A stretch of 64,000 bases of DNA from Leptolyngbya sp. PCC 7375 (GCF_000316115.1 NZ_JH993797.1:5863961-5927960); one strand, 5' to 3'. Counted from the stretch's first letter, positions 9,667 through 18,525 are shown. Numbers and translations: made by a program. Notes: generated by a model not told the origin, from the letters alone.

Positions 9667-10482
9667 ATGACCAACTCCTCAGTGGCTCAAACGACACGGA
9701 CGCCAACCTCATCACAAACACCACAAACAACCAGCCCGTACCAACAGTTGAGCCGTCTGCTCAAACAGCTCAAGCTCACCAACATGCTTACCCACTGGGA
9801 AGCTACAGAGAGCCGCGCTTTGCAGCAACAATGGTCTTATGCACAGTTTTTACTCAGCTTATGTCAACAAGAGGCCGACAGACGAGCACAAATGCGGCTA
9901 GAGCGCGCAAAAAAGGAAGCTCAGCTGCCCGCCGTAAAAAGTTTGACCAACTTTGAGTTTGACCATTGCCCAAACTTCAATCCGGCCCCTCTGATGCAAT
10001 TGGCCGATGACGATACCTGGCTCGATAACGCCACCAACTGCCTGTTTTTCGGCGCGTCCGGAGTTGGGAAAACCCATTTGGCTCTTGGGTTGTCGCAAGC
10101 CATGCTAGAAGCGGGTCGGCGCATCAAGTTCTTCAGCGCACTTGCCTTAGTTCAACAGCTTCAGCAGGATAAACAACAACTGTTGCTACAGTCTAGACTA
10201 AAGAAGCTCGACCGTTTTGACCTGCTCATCCTCGACGACTTGGGCTACGTGCAAAAGTCTGAAGCCGAAACCTCCGTACTCTTCGAACTCATTGCCCACC
10301 GCTATGAACGCAAGAGTTTGCTGATCACCGCTAATCAGCCATTCAGCAAGTGGACAGCATCTTTCCCGATTCGATGATGACCGTGGCTGCCGTTGACCGA
10401 CTGGTGCATCATGCTGTCACCTTTTGAGATTAAGGCTGACAGCTATCGGCAGCAGCAGGCGGCGGCTCGCAATCAGGGATAA
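9667..10482 (+). pseudogene. istB: IstB ATPase of IS21 element, frameshifted near C-terminus
   Basis: ATG 9667 opens the AAA+ helper protein. A Thr/Ser/Gln-rich lead is followed by LLKQLKLTNMLTHWE, Walker A FFGASGVGKTHLA and Walker B FDLLILDDLGYVQKSE. Near 10357 a G is missing after AAGTGG; adding it gives the normal IstB ending (WDSIFPDSMMTVAAVDRLVH). A T run at about 10423 then has one T too many before FEIKADSYRQQQ and the stop at 10480-10482. Two opposite indels thus scramble about 25 residues. It belongs with the istA upstream. Confidence 0.8.
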
Positions 10483-10534
10483 TTGACGCACAAAATACTT
10501 GGAGATTTTAATTGCTTGACAGTGACCAGGCGCT

Positions 10535-10567
10535 GTCATTTAGATCGCGCCCGGTCATTTAGATCGC
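10535..10567 (+). repeat. IS21 right-end repeats
   Basis: GTCATTTAGATCGC occurs at 10535-10548 and again at 10554-10567, followed by a weaker third copy (TGTCGTTT). This is typical of IS21 end repeats and marks the right end of the second IS21 copy. Confidence 0.6.
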
Positions 10568-10623
10568 TAGCTGTCGTTTGAGGTACCAACATAAAGCGGG
10601 ACGATTTCCTCAGGAATCTAGAG

Positions 10624-10692
10624 TTCGGAAGTCGGAAGTCGGAGTTCGGAATGCCCTCCCTTTCCGACTTCCGACTTCCGACTTCCGACTTC
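10624..10692. repeat. Heptanucleotide tandem repeats forming a large hairpin
   Basis: Units of GGAAGTC on the left (10624-10650) face units of CCGACTT on the right (10663-10692) across a 12-base loop. They can fold into a stem of about 20 bp. Short tandemly repeated heptamers are known in cyanobacterial genomes; here they are arranged as an inverted pair. The remaining space between 10570 and 10931 holds no gene I can recognise. Confidence 0.7.
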
Positions 10693-10931
10693 AGTCCTAG
10701 CCAAGATTTCCCGGCTTAAATTGATACCCGTCGTTTGCTTTGATAGTCTCAGCATGAGACCAGTTAGTCTCTATTAAGTGTCAGTCAGCTCGCCAACCCG
10801 ACTGTCGCGTCACGTCTACCCCCCTTGACATCTAACATGCTAGAAAAAGAGGGAAAGCCTTGCTGGGTAGTCTATTGAGCACCTTGCTTGTCTAACTCCC
10901 TGAAACGCCGATTGAGCCTAGAGGTCGATGG

Positions 10932-11972
10932 ATGATGGTAAGTACAATCAAATTTAGCAACGGTGATCAAATGCCCATGTTGGGCTTAGGCACATGGACA
11001 TCTACCCCCAGGAGTGTGCAGCATACCGTTAAGCGTGCGATCGCAGCTGGTTATCGTCTGTTGGGCTTAGGCTCATGGTCATTGGCCCCTGGCGATGTGT
11101 ATAGCGCGGTTAAGGATGCGATCGCAGCGGGCTATCGCCACATTGACTGCGCCCAAATCTATGGCAACGAAGCCGATGTTGGTCGCGCCCTTGCGGATTC
11201 TTTTAAAACAGGTGTTGTCACCCGAGAAGAGATGTGGATCACCTCCAAACTGTGGAATGATTCCCATGCCCCGGAAGACGTACAACCTGCCTTAGCAGCG
11301 ACTCTCTCCAATTTACAATTAGACTATCTAGATCTGTATCTCATCCATTGGCCTGTGGCCATGAGAAAAGGAAGCTCAGCCCCCCTAACGGCAGAGCACC
11401 TGATCTCCCTGGACACACTCCCTATTTTGACCACCTGGCGAGCAATGGAATCTCTTGTGGATAAAGGGCTGTGTCACCATATTGGAGTATCGAACTTTAG
11501 TATTGTCAAGTTACAAAATCTGTTGGATAATGCCCGACTTCAGCCAGAAATAAACCAGATTGAGCTGCATCCCTATTTACAGCAACCATCGATGTTAGAT
11601 TTTTGTCAGGCCAACAATATTCACCTGACAGCTTACGCCCCCCTCGGTTCCTCGACGCGCCCTGATAACCTCAAGTCACAAGATGAGCCAGTTTTACTGA
11701 AAGAGCCCACCATTGCTGCCATTGCTAAGCGCCATGGCGTCACTTCTGCCCAGGTTCTCCTGAGCTGGGCTATGCAGCGGGGCACTGCTGCCATTCCCAA
11801 GTCCTTTAATCCAGAACGTATCCGCCAAAATTTGGCATCGGCTGATGTTGTGCTGACGCCAGAGGATATGCAAACTATTAAGGCGCTCGATTTGAATCGT
11901 CGCTATGTGGATGGTGCATTTTGGCAAGTCCCAGGGGGACCTTATACGGTAGACAGTATTTGGGATCTGTGA
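10932..11972 (+). CDS. Aldo/keto reductase with duplicated N-terminal segment
   Basis: The 346-residue NADPH-dependent oxidoreductase is a TIM barrel of the aldo/keto reductase superfamily, acting on carbonyl substrates. The tetrad is recognisable: Asp and Tyr in YRHIDCAQIYGNE, Lys in WITSKLWND, His in YLIHWPV. Cofactor motifs GVSNFS and IPKSFNPERIRQN follow, and the end (VPGGPYTVDSIWDL) is usual for cyanobacterial members. The oddity is the start: residues about 16-42 and 43-69 are tandem copies of the first beta-alpha unit, so the protein is about 27 residues longer than the family norm. The downstream copy flows into the catalytic part. Two ATGs (10932, 10935) are in frame. No operon partner. 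Confidence 0.9.
   Translation: MMVSTIKFSNGDQMPMLGLGTWTSTPRSVQHTVKRAIAAGYRLLGLGSWSLAPGDVYSAVKDAIAAGYRHIDCAQIYGNEADVGRALADSFKTGVVTREEMWITSKLWNDSHAPEDVQPALAATLSNLQLDYLDLYLIHWPVAMRKGSSAPLTAEHLISLDTLPILTTWRAMESLVDKGLCHHIGVSNFSIVKLQNLLDNARLQPEINQIELHPYLQQPSMLDFCQANNIHLTAYAPLGSSTRPDNLKSQDEPVLLKEPTIAAIAKRHGVTSAQVLLSWAMQRGTAAIPKSFNPERIRQNLASADVVLTPEDMQTIKALDLNRRYVDGAFWQVPGGPYTVDSIWDL
10977..11138 (+). repeat. 81-bp in-frame tandem duplication within aldo/keto reductase
   Basis: Copy one spans 10977-11057 and copy two 11058-11138, each 27 codons. Both begin with LGLG and end with AIAAGYR, and both hold a GCGATCGCAGC segment. The middle parts have diverged (TSTPRSVQHTVKR against SLAPGDVYSAVKD), so the duplication is not recent or has been under differing selection. 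Confidence 0.9.
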
Positions 11973-12002
11973 CGTTGGCACATAGCAACCCGATCGAGAC
12001 GC

Positions 12003-12662
12003 TTACATCAAGATAGCCTTGCGACAATAAAAGGCTTCCGCATATTTATCGGGTGCATTTGACTCAATTCCACGCAGTCTCAGGATTGATGAAAACGTTT
12101 CTTCGTCAAACCATTGCTTGTTAAACTGGGTTTGAAAATGCTGCATCAGGTAAGACACTTTTCGCCGATAGGTGGATGCATCAAGGTGTACAAAGAAATT
12201 GGGATTTCCTAAATCTCCATCATATTTAGGAATCTCATATTCTAAAATCATATGGTTGCGAAAGGCATTCCAAGTCAGTTCAGAGATTAATCGATGATCT
12301 TGATGTAAATCATTGCGATAATGGGTCAGAACCAGATCAGGAGAACAATTCTTACTTAACTGATCAAAAAACTCTTTGATTTCTATGCCAATGTATGGAA
12401 AAAATCGTTCTCTGAATTCTTTAATGACAATAGTCTTCTTGTTGACCGGTTTTAGGAAGCTATTTGCACTGGCTAGGGCCTCTTGCTGTCGATGTCCAGT
12501 TGCCGAAAAAACAACCCAATCAACTTCAATCTCTGGACAATGGTCAATCAATTGCAAGAGGGTGCCACCACAGCCGATTTCAATATCATCACTGTGGGCA
12601 CCCAGGCAAAGGATGCGGCGGAATGTATGGTTATCCTGATGATTACCGATGAGTTTCATCAT
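12003..12662 (-). CDS. PIG-L family deacetylase
   Basis: The 219-residue protein is a zinc-dependent N-deacetylase of the PIG-L/LmbE family, which removes acetyl groups from GlcNAc-like sugars. The signature LGAHSDDIEIGCGG, near residue 20, holds the metal-binding His and the Asp-Asp pair. HYRNDLHQDHRLI, near residue 120, provides the second His and the family's H-x-D-H motif. It is last in a minus-strand operon with rfbF 23 bp upstream, which suggests action on an amino sugar or sugar conjugate in the same pathway. Substrate unknown. Confidence 0.85.
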   Translation of the reverse strand: MMKLIGNHQDNHTFRRILCLGAHSDDIEIGCGGTLLQLIDHCPEIEVDWVVFSATGHRQQEALASANSFLKPVNKKTIVIKEFRERFFPYIGIEIKEFFDQLSKNCSPDLVLTHYRNDLHQDHRLISELTWNAFRNHMILEYEIPKYDGDLGNPNFFVHLDASTYRRKVSYLMQHFQTQFNKQWFDEETFSSILRLRGIESNAPDKYAEAFYCRKAILM

Positions 12663-12685
12663 AAGATTGTACGATTTTTGAAGAC

Positions 12686-13513
12686 TTAAGCGATTTTTAG
12701 TTCAGGCTTTGGGCTATTGCTTAATATTTCCGGGTAAGATTCCCATACAGTCCATGGAGTGTTTCCTTTGGCATACATATCGTCAAATAGTATCTTTTCT
12801 TTTAAAGTGTCCATACAGGCCCAAAAACCAGGATTTCTGTAGGCAATCAGTTGTTGTTGTCGAATCAATCGCTGGAATGGTTCAAGCACTAACTCTTCAC
12901 CGGGAGAAATATAGTCAAAGATTTCTTTTCTAAGTACAAAGAATCCTCCATTGATCCATAAATCTGAATGGCCTACCGATCGAATGTTTTCCACGATGCC
13001 ATCTTCATTGGTTAAAGAAACAACATGGAATGATTGTGAAGGTTGCACTGCTAAAAAGCTGGCAATCTTGTCTTGTTGTTGAAAATACTCAAGATATAAA
13101 TTCAGATCAAGATCGCTGAGGCCATCTGAATAATTGGCTAGAAAGGTGTCCTCTCCTTCTAAATAAGGCTTGACCGCAGCTAAACGCTCGCCAATGTTTA
13201 AATTGAGCCCAGTATCAACAAAGGTGATTTTCCAGTCTTCTATGTCAGTGGTATGGAGTTGAATATCCTTGCCACCCTTAGATAAGGTGAAGTTGTTGGA
13301 TAAACACTCGTCGTAGTTAAGAAAGTAATTCTTAATGTAGTCTCCTTTATAGCCAAGGCATAAAATAAATTCTTTATGGCCAAAGTGAGCGTAATACCGC
13401 ATCAGGTGCCAAATAATTGGGCGATAGCCAATTTCAACCATTGGCTTGGGGATAGTTTCAGAATATTCTCTGAGTCGGGTGCCTAAGCCACCACAAAATA
13501 GAACAACTTTCAT
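12686..13513 (-). CDS. rfbF: Glucose-1-phosphate cytidylyltransferase
   Basis: The 275-residue enzyme makes CDP-glucose from CTP and glucose 1-phosphate, the first step to CDP-deoxysugars. The nucleotidyltransferase start FCGGLGTRLREYSETIPKPM (residues about 6-25) carries the Gly-rich loop and catalytic Lys. LANYSDGLSDLDL holds the metal-binding Asp, and NGGFFVLRKEIFDYI is typical of RfbF. The length is slightly over the usual 257. It lies between DUF4910 and PIG-L genes on the same strand; the next enzyme, CDP-glucose 4,6-dehydratase, survives only as a fragment at 16489-16833. Confidence 0.88.
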   Translation of the reverse strand: MKVVLFCGGLGTRLREYSETIPKPMVEIGYRPIIWHLMRYYAHFGHKEFILCLGYKGDYIKNYFLNYDECLSNNFTLSKGGKDIQLHTTDIEDWKITFVDTGLNLNIGERLAAVKPYLEGEDTFLANYSDGLSDLDLNLYLEYFQQQDKIASFLAVQPSQSFHVVSLTNEDGIVENIRSVGHSDLWINGGFFVLRKEIFDYISPGEELVLEPFQRLIRQQQLIAYRNPGFWACMDTLKEKILFDDMYAKGNTPWTVWESYPEILSNSPKPELKIA

Positions 13514-13557
13514 TTGGATTCTCCTTATGTCTTTTTACATGCTGAACTGGAATAACT

Positions 13558-13589
13558 GGTTAGCAAGCCATGGTTAGCAAGCTATGGTT
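13558..13589. repeat. 14-bp tandem repeat spanning the DUF4910 stop codon
   Basis: Units GGTTAGCAAGCCAT (13558-13571) and GGTTAGCAAGCTAT (13572-13585), with a partial third, cover the last codons and the stop of the minus-strand gene. Because the unit is 14 bp, each copy is read in a different frame (LLTMAC then stop). Confidence 0.85.
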
Positions 13590-14879
13590 GGCCAGGGTAA
13601 ATGCCGCATTCTTGATGGTCGAAAAACTCAACTGAGATCGCTCAGCGATATCAAGCAATGTGTGTTCTCCATCGGAGAGATTTAACGTCCACAACATGGC
13701 CATGCGATCGTCAGGGGTTGTTTGTTTACCTCCCATGGTGCTGTAAAGACCCCGCTTACCTAACTGGGGCTCACATTTAGGATTAGTATTCAAGTAGGTG
13801 TGGTTGTTTTCTAAAACATCGATCACACTCACATAGGTTTCGAAGGAATTGACTAAAGCAGACGTTTGCACAAAGTCTAAATTGTCAGCCGAGGTGTGAT
13901 ATTCAGGGTAGGTGCCAAATTGACTTCTCGTGAGGCTACCAATGGGCAAGTTGAAGCCAGGTGAGCAAAATTGTCGTTCATCATATCCATAGGGTGAAAA
14001 ATCAGAAACTTTATGGTCTTGGAACAAATTTTGTAGGATATGGATGACGGCCCTATCAATGTCTGCATTGCCACGACGGCTTTTCTTATAGGCTAAAGGG
14101 CCTGAGTCGCCAACATTAGAAACAGTTAAACCATGCTTAATCAATGAAACTCGATCCTCATTGAGGCTCAACCAAGTAATCGAGCCGATGGTCCCTGGAA
14201 TAAACAGGAAACGGTAAGAATAGCGTAAGGATTGTTGTTGGCTAAGATGGTTTGCTAGAAACGTTACGAGTGCGATGCCCGATAGATTATCGTTGCATAG
14301 GGAGGGGTGGCAACTATGGCAGCACAATAAGACTTCGTCAGATGTTTGTCCTGGTAATAATAGCTCGCCATAGGTGAGAGAACCTGATTCTAAAGAAGAG
14401 TCAATATAGACTTCATAGTCACTCTCTGGTAGAGATTGCAGTACCCGATCCGACAGGCAAAACCCCCATGTCTCTTGATAGTAAGAGGTGCGATAAGGAA
14501 TCCAATCGGGTCGATCGGGCATTGAGAAAAGATGCTCTTTTAACTGGGAAAGAGACATCGTTTGATGAATTGCAATGCTGTAGTTTAGTACATGTAAGTT
14601 GGATTCTTGAAAATCAACGATTTTCTTGCCCGTTTTATCCTTGATATAAGCATCCTTGATATTCCATTCTTTAGGAACCGTCCAATCAAAAACGGGTGTA
14701 CCCGTAGGGACTTCATGAATTTCTAGGGGAATATGTTGCTGGATAATGTTGAGTGACTTTCGTACGCCATTGCCCGTGATGCTACGGCAAATTGGATATA
14801 AATCGCTGATCAGACTATACATGTCTAACCCTAGGCGATGTATATCATCGATTGATTTTGCATCAAGCTCCATATTCAT
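13560..14879 (-). CDS. DUF4910 aminopeptidase-like protein with C-terminal winged helix
   Basis: About 439 residues. The core has the DUF4910 fold, related to M28 metallopeptidases: LLCCHSCHPSLCNDNLSG holds candidate metal ligands (His, Asp), and DERQFCSPGFNLPIG and GTYPEYHTSADN give further conserved acids and His. The last 75 residues (ALVNSF to the end) look like the winged helix that follows this domain in the family. Members sit in surface-polysaccharide and CDP-sugar loci, as here, but the reaction is not settled. I prefer ATG 14879, since AGGAG lies 7 bases upstream; ATGs at 14885 and 14930 are also in frame. The end of the gene is built from 14-bp tandem repeats. Confidence 0.75.
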   Translation of the reverse strand: MNMELDAKSIDDIHRLGLDMYSLISDLYPICRSITGNGVRKSLNIIQQHIPLEIHEVPTGTPVFDWTVPKEWNIKDAYIKDKTGKKIVDFQESNLHVLNYSIAIHQTMSLSQLKEHLFSMPDRPDWIPYRTSYYQETWGFCLSDRVLQSLPESDYEVYIDSSLESGSLTYGELLLPGQTSDEVLLCCHSCHPSLCNDNLSGIALVTFLANHLSQQQSLRYSYRFLFIPGTIGSITWLSLNEDRVSLIKHGLTVSNVGDSGPLAYKKSRRGNADIDRAVIHILQNLFQDHKVSDFSPYGYDERQFCSPGFNLPIGSLTRSQFGTYPEYHTSADNLDFVQTSALVNSFETYVSVIDVLENNHTYLNTNPKCEPQLGKRGLYSTMGGKQTTPDDRMAMLWTLNLSDGEHTLLDIAERSQLSFSTIKNAAFTLANHSLLTMAC

Positions 14880-15115
14880 GTTCATGCTCCTGGAATGCTT
14901 TAAGGAGTAGCGATCGCAAACTGTATTCAAAAAATGTTTAACGTTAAAACTTAAGAGACGCTGAAAGCTTGATATGTCTCAGCTCTGGGTTCAGCGCTTG
15001 GCGTGAGAACCCTGCCTTACAAGACTGGGGGTAAGGCCGCCTCACTCATCGTTAGCCCCTGTGGTTTTATTGTGTATGCATCCTGTAGACTGGCAGACGT
15101 CACACGTATCCCTAG

Positions 15116-15183
15116 CTAGGAATAGACGTTGACTATTCCCCTAGGAATAGACGTTTACTATTCCCCTAGGAATAGACGTTGAC
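15116..15183. repeat. 25-bp tandem repeat covering the methyltransferase stop codon
   Basis: On the minus strand GTCAACGTCTATTCCTAG plus 7 spacer bases is repeated at 25-bp intervals: two full units and a third of 18 bp. The first unit encodes the last residues (VNVYS) and stop. The copies put TAG at +25 and +50 as well, so all three frames are closed. The remaining bases up to 14930 contain no recognisable gene. Confidence 0.85.
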
Positions 15184-16446
15184 TTCAGGGATGGGCACAA
15201 CAAATTTTCCACCCCATGCGCGGATCACACTCATTTGCTGCATAATTTCGTCTTTTACATTCCAAGGCAAAATCAACACATAATCGGGTTTTGTTTCTTT
15301 GATTTTATCGGGATGATAAACAGGAATATGGGTGCCCGGCAGGAATTTTCCATGCTTATAAGGGTTTCTATCCACCGTATAGTCAAGAAAGTCTGTGCGA
15401 ATGCCACAATAGTTTAGGAGAGTATTCCCTTTGCCTGGTGCTCCATAGCCAACAATTGTTTTCCCGTCTCGCTTTGTTTTAATCAAAAAGTCTAGAAGCT
15501 TACGTTTGGTTTCGCGCACTTGTTCATCAAAATGAGTGTAGCGTTCTAGACTTGTAAACCCGGTGGCGGCTTCACGTTTTCTCAAGTCAATGACGCGCTC
15601 GCCCACTGGCTTGGAGATATCGTTTGTGTGTCGCGCATAGACACGTAACGAGCCGCCATGGGTGGGTAGTTCTTCCACATCAAAGATGGTCATGCCATGG
15701 GCTGCAAAGATGGTCTCTAGGGTGCTCAGGGTATGATAGAAAAAATGCTCGTGATAAATGGTATCAAATTGATTCAATTCCATGAGGCGCATCAAATGTT
15801 GAATCTCCCCAGTGAAAACGCCTTGGGGCTTCATTAAAATTTTGATGCCTGCAATAAAATCGTTGAGATTGGGCACATGGGCAATGACATTATTGGCAGC
15901 AACCAGATCGGCGGACTTTCCCTGTTGCACTAGTTTCTTCGCACAGTTTTCTCCAAAGAATTCATTCAGGGTGGGAATGCCTTTATCAATGGCAACCTTG
16001 GCGATGTTTGTTGCCGGTTCAACGCCTAGCACCGGAATCTTTTTTTCTACGAAATACTGTAGGAGATATCCGTCGTTACTGGCTAGTTCCACAACGTGAC
16101 TTTCTTCATTGAGGTGAAACCGTTTAATAACCTGGTCTGTATATGCTTTGCACTGAGCCAGCCAAGTATCACTGTAGGACGAGAAATAGGCATACTCAGT
16201 AAAAATATGTTCTGGGCTGACGTATGCTTCTAGCTGTACCAGAAAACAATTGCTACATACCCGTACATGGAGAGGATAGAACGGCTCCATCTGGTTGACT
16301 TGATCCGCACTTAGGATGCGTTCACACAAGGGCGACATGCCCAAATCTACCAGGGTGTGGTTTAAAGACGTTCCGCAAAAGAGACACTGGGGCGTATTTT
16401 GCGGAGACGCTTTGATCGTTTTTTTCGTAGCCGTTTGCTGACTCAT
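15166..16446 (-). CDS. NDP-sugar C-methyltransferase
   Basis: The 426-residue SAM-dependent enzyme has the three-part build of deoxysugar C-methyltransferases (TylC3 type). An N-terminal zinc module comes first (CLFCG near residue 21, VCSNC near 62). The Rossmann SAM domain follows (VVELASNDGYLLQYF near 118), with IYHEHFFYHTL near 230. The C-terminal domain has VGYGAPGKGNTLLNYCGI near 345. It probably adds a methyl carbon to a CDP-keto-sugar, giving a branched sugar. Position between the rfbG remnant and DUF4910/rfbF fits this. The start is the ATG at 16446. The gene's last six codons are the first unit of a 25-bp tandem repeat. Confidence 0.88.
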   Translation of the reverse strand: MSQQTATKKTIKASPQNTPQCLFCGTSLNHTLVDLGMSPLCERILSADQVNQMEPFYPLHVRVCSNCFLVQLEAYVSPEHIFTEYAYFSSYSDTWLAQCKAYTDQVIKRFHLNEESHVVELASNDGYLLQYFVEKKIPVLGVEPATNIAKVAIDKGIPTLNEFFGENCAKKLVQQGKSADLVAANNVIAHVPNLNDFIAGIKILMKPQGVFTGEIQHLMRLMELNQFDTIYHEHFFYHTLSTLETIFAAHGMTIFDVEELPTHGGSLRVYARHTNDISKPVGERVIDLRKREAATGFTSLERYTHFDEQVRETKRKLLDFLIKTKRDGKTIVGYGAPGKGNTLLNYCGIRTDFLDYTVDRNPYKHGKFLPGTHIPVYHPDKIKETKPDYVLILPWNVKDEIMQQMSVIRAWGGKFVVPIPEVNVYS

Positions 16447-16488
16447 GTCTTAATTTCCAAGGGGTCTACAGGGGAAAGGTTTGAGGGC

Positions 16489-16833
16489 TTACATCAACTG
16501 AGCAATGGCCGCTTCAGTGACTTGCCGCATATCGGTTCCAGAGCCATCGGCTTGGCTCCAGGTGATGATTTGTTCCAAGCCTTGATCTAGGGAAATCTGA
16601 GGAGCCCAATCTAGCTTCAGCCGTGCTTTAGAACAATCTAAGCTCAGGGAGTGGGCCTCGTGGGGATGGTAGGCGTTATCTTGTTCCCAGGTCGCCCCCT
16701 TGCCCCAGAGTGATACGAGTTTATCCACTAATTCCTCTCCAAAAATTAGGATCCATTGCACCTCTGGGGATGGATTGTTGCCATTGGTTCTATTTCCTAA
16801 GAATTCACCAGGATTTATACGCGAAGACGGCAA
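16489..16833 (-). pseudogene. rfbG: CDP-glucose 4,6-dehydratase, C-terminal remnant
   Basis: Only about 100 C-terminal residues remain. WGKGATWEQDNAYHPHEAHS, then LSLDCSKARLKLDWAP and QGLEQIITW are typical of the RfbG tail. The NAD-binding Rossmann N-terminus and the catalytic Tyr-Lys are missing, and the 220 bases upstream show no trace of them. The fragment is first in the minus-strand sugar operon, 42 bp before the C-methyltransferase. Without it CDP-glucose cannot be turned into the 4-keto sugar the methyltransferase needs, unless another copy exists elsewhere. Confidence 0.75.
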
Positions 16834-17013
16834 TGTTCGGATTTAAGTTTCCATAACTCAAATCTCGACCTAATATTTATGTTTGTTTTATACGTCAACA
16901 ACTTTGTGGATGTCGGAGTATAGACAAATATCTGTTTTTTTAATTGACCACTCGCACAATAACAGGTTTTCGTTAATTTATATGACGTACCCGTAGTACA
17001 TGATTAAAATGCT

Positions 17014-17039
17014 GCATTTCTCTTAAAGAAATGCTTTTT
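17014..17039 (+). terminator. Rho-independent terminator-like hairpin
   Basis: GCATTTCT and AGAAATGC form an 8-bp stem with a 5-base loop, followed at once by five T on the plus strand. No plus-strand gene lies upstream for over 5 kb, so it either ends an unannotated transcript or is a relic of deleted sequence. The rest of 16834-17158 has no clear gene. Confidence 0.6.
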
Positions 17040-17200
17040 GTTAGATCTGGCCCATGCCCATCGGTGAGATGGTTGCTCGCAGTTGGCAGAAGATAGGCTG
17101 TCTAATGTTCACTGTTTACTGTTCGTTTAAGTACGGAAAAAAGGGACATTCTCAGGTTATGTCTGCAATATCCCCCTTCAGCTTTTTTTCTGTTCGATCC

Positions 17201-18448
17201 ATGACGCCCACACTGATTCTTAGAAATTGCGCTTTGGTTAATGGTCCGGCTGACATTGCGATCGCAAACTCAACCATCATCGCCATTGAACCCAACCTAC
17301 CGCTCACCGCCCCCACTGAAATCAACGTCGCAGGCAAACTCGTCAGTCCACCATTTGTCGAATCCCACATCCATCTAGACTCGGCCCTGACTGCCGGGCA
17401 ACCCCGTCATAACCAAAGCGGAACATTGTTTGAAGGCATCGAGATTTGGAGAGAACGCAAACAATCCCTCACCCTGGATGACATCAAACACCGCGCCACC
17501 GACGCTCTCAAGCTAATGGCCAGCCAGGGCACCCTTTTTGTCCGTACCCATGCTGATGTCAGTGAAGCTAGCCTAACTGCGTTGCAAGGCTTGCTCGAAG
17601 TGCGTGACACCGTCAAAGACTGGATTACCGTCCAAGTTGTCGCCTTTCCCCAAGACGGCATTTATGGCGGCCCCAAAAACGACGACCTGATGGAAGAAGC
17701 CATCAAACAAGGAGCCGATGCCGTCGGCGGCATTCCCCATTACGAACTCACCCGCGAAGACGGTGTCCGCTCTGTCCACCGCATCTTCGAACTCGCCCAA
17801 AAATATGACCGTCTGATCGACATCCACTGCGACGAAATCGACGACGACCAAGCCCGCTTTCTCGAAGTCGTCTCCGCCTGCGCCTTGCGCACTGGTTTAA
17901 ACGAAAAAGTCACCGCCAGTCACACCACCGCATTTGGCTCCTACAACGACGCCTATGCCTTCAAACTCATGGGCTTCCTAAAACGGTCCAAGATTAACTT
18001 CATCGCCAATCCCCTGATTAATATCACCCTTCAAGGCCGCACCGATACCTACCCCAAACGCCGTGGCCTCACCCGTGTTAAAGAACTGTGGCAAGCTGGT
18101 TTGAACGTCAGTCTCGGCAATGACTGTATCCAGGATCCCTGGTACGGTCTCGGCATGGGCCATATGCTCGATGTTGTCTCCATGGCTGTTCACGTTTGCC
18201 AAATGACGGGTCTTAAAGAACTGGATGCCTGCTACGACATGGCAACCACCTGCGGAGCCAACACCCTAAACCTGCAAGACTCCTACGGCATACAAGTGGG
18301 CAAACCCGCTAACCTGATTGTGTTGGACTGCACCAGCAAATATGAAGCCATCCGCTGTCGGCCCGTCGTCAGTCATGTGATTTCTCGCGGCAAAGTACTG
18401 GTGGAGACAACCACGCCTGAGGTTAAGTGGCAGCGCGGGGTGGGGTGA
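17201..18448 (+). CDS. codA: Cytosine deaminase-like amidohydrolase
   Basis: The 415-residue protein belongs to the metal-dependent amidohydrolases and resembles CodA, which converts cytosine to uracil. Metal-site motifs are present: VESHIHLDSALTAG (His-x-His), LIDIHCDEIDDDQ, TASHTTAFGSYND and SLGNDCIQDPWYGLG (catalytic Asp). IANPLINITLQGRTD matches the substrate-loop region of cytosine deaminases. The open frame extends back to 17054; ATG 17201 fits family length best, ATG 17159 is possible. It is transcribed alone, followed by a hairpin. A role in pyrimidine salvage is inferred; a related substrate is possible. Confidence 0.85.
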   Translation: MTPTLILRNCALVNGPADIAIANSTIIAIEPNLPLTAPTEINVAGKLVSPPFVESHIHLDSALTAGQPRHNQSGTLFEGIEIWRERKQSLTLDDIKHRATDALKLMASQGTLFVRTHADVSEASLTALQGLLEVRDTVKDWITVQVVAFPQDGIYGGPKNDDLMEEAIKQGADAVGGIPHYELTREDGVRSVHRIFELAQKYDRLIDIHCDEIDDDQARFLEVVSACALRTGLNEKVTASHTTAFGSYNDAYAFKLMGFLKRSKINFIANPLINITLQGRTDTYPKRRGLTRVKELWQAGLNVSLGNDCIQDPWYGLGMGHMLDVVSMAVHVCQMTGLKELDACYDMATTCGANTLNLQDSYGIQVGKPANLIVLDCTSKYEAIRCRPVVSHVISRGKVLVETTTPEVKWQRGVG

Positions 18449-18449
18449 T

Positions 18450-18477
18450 GTAGGGGTGTTACATACAACGCCCCTAC
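18450..18477. terminator. Hairpin after cytosine deaminase gene
   Basis: GTAGGGGTGTT pairs with AACGCCCCTAC (one G-T pair) around a six-base loop, two bases after the stop codon. Similar GTAGGGGCGTT palindromes are scattered in cyanobacterial genomes, so it may be a dispersed repeat acting as terminator. There is no T run. Confidence 0.5.
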
Positions 18478-18525
18478 TTGCCAAGCGTTTATGATTGAAA
18501 TACTTCATTCTGCGGAGACAGGTCG

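Larger units (their letters stand above)
8200..10570. mobile_element. Second IS21-family element, decayed
   Basis: It contains istA and istB in the usual order on the plus strand and ends at repeated 14-mers at 10535-10567. I found no matching repeats at the left, where the IS1595 copy adjoins, so the left end is either lost or overwritten. Both genes carry inactivating changes. Confidence 0.65.
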
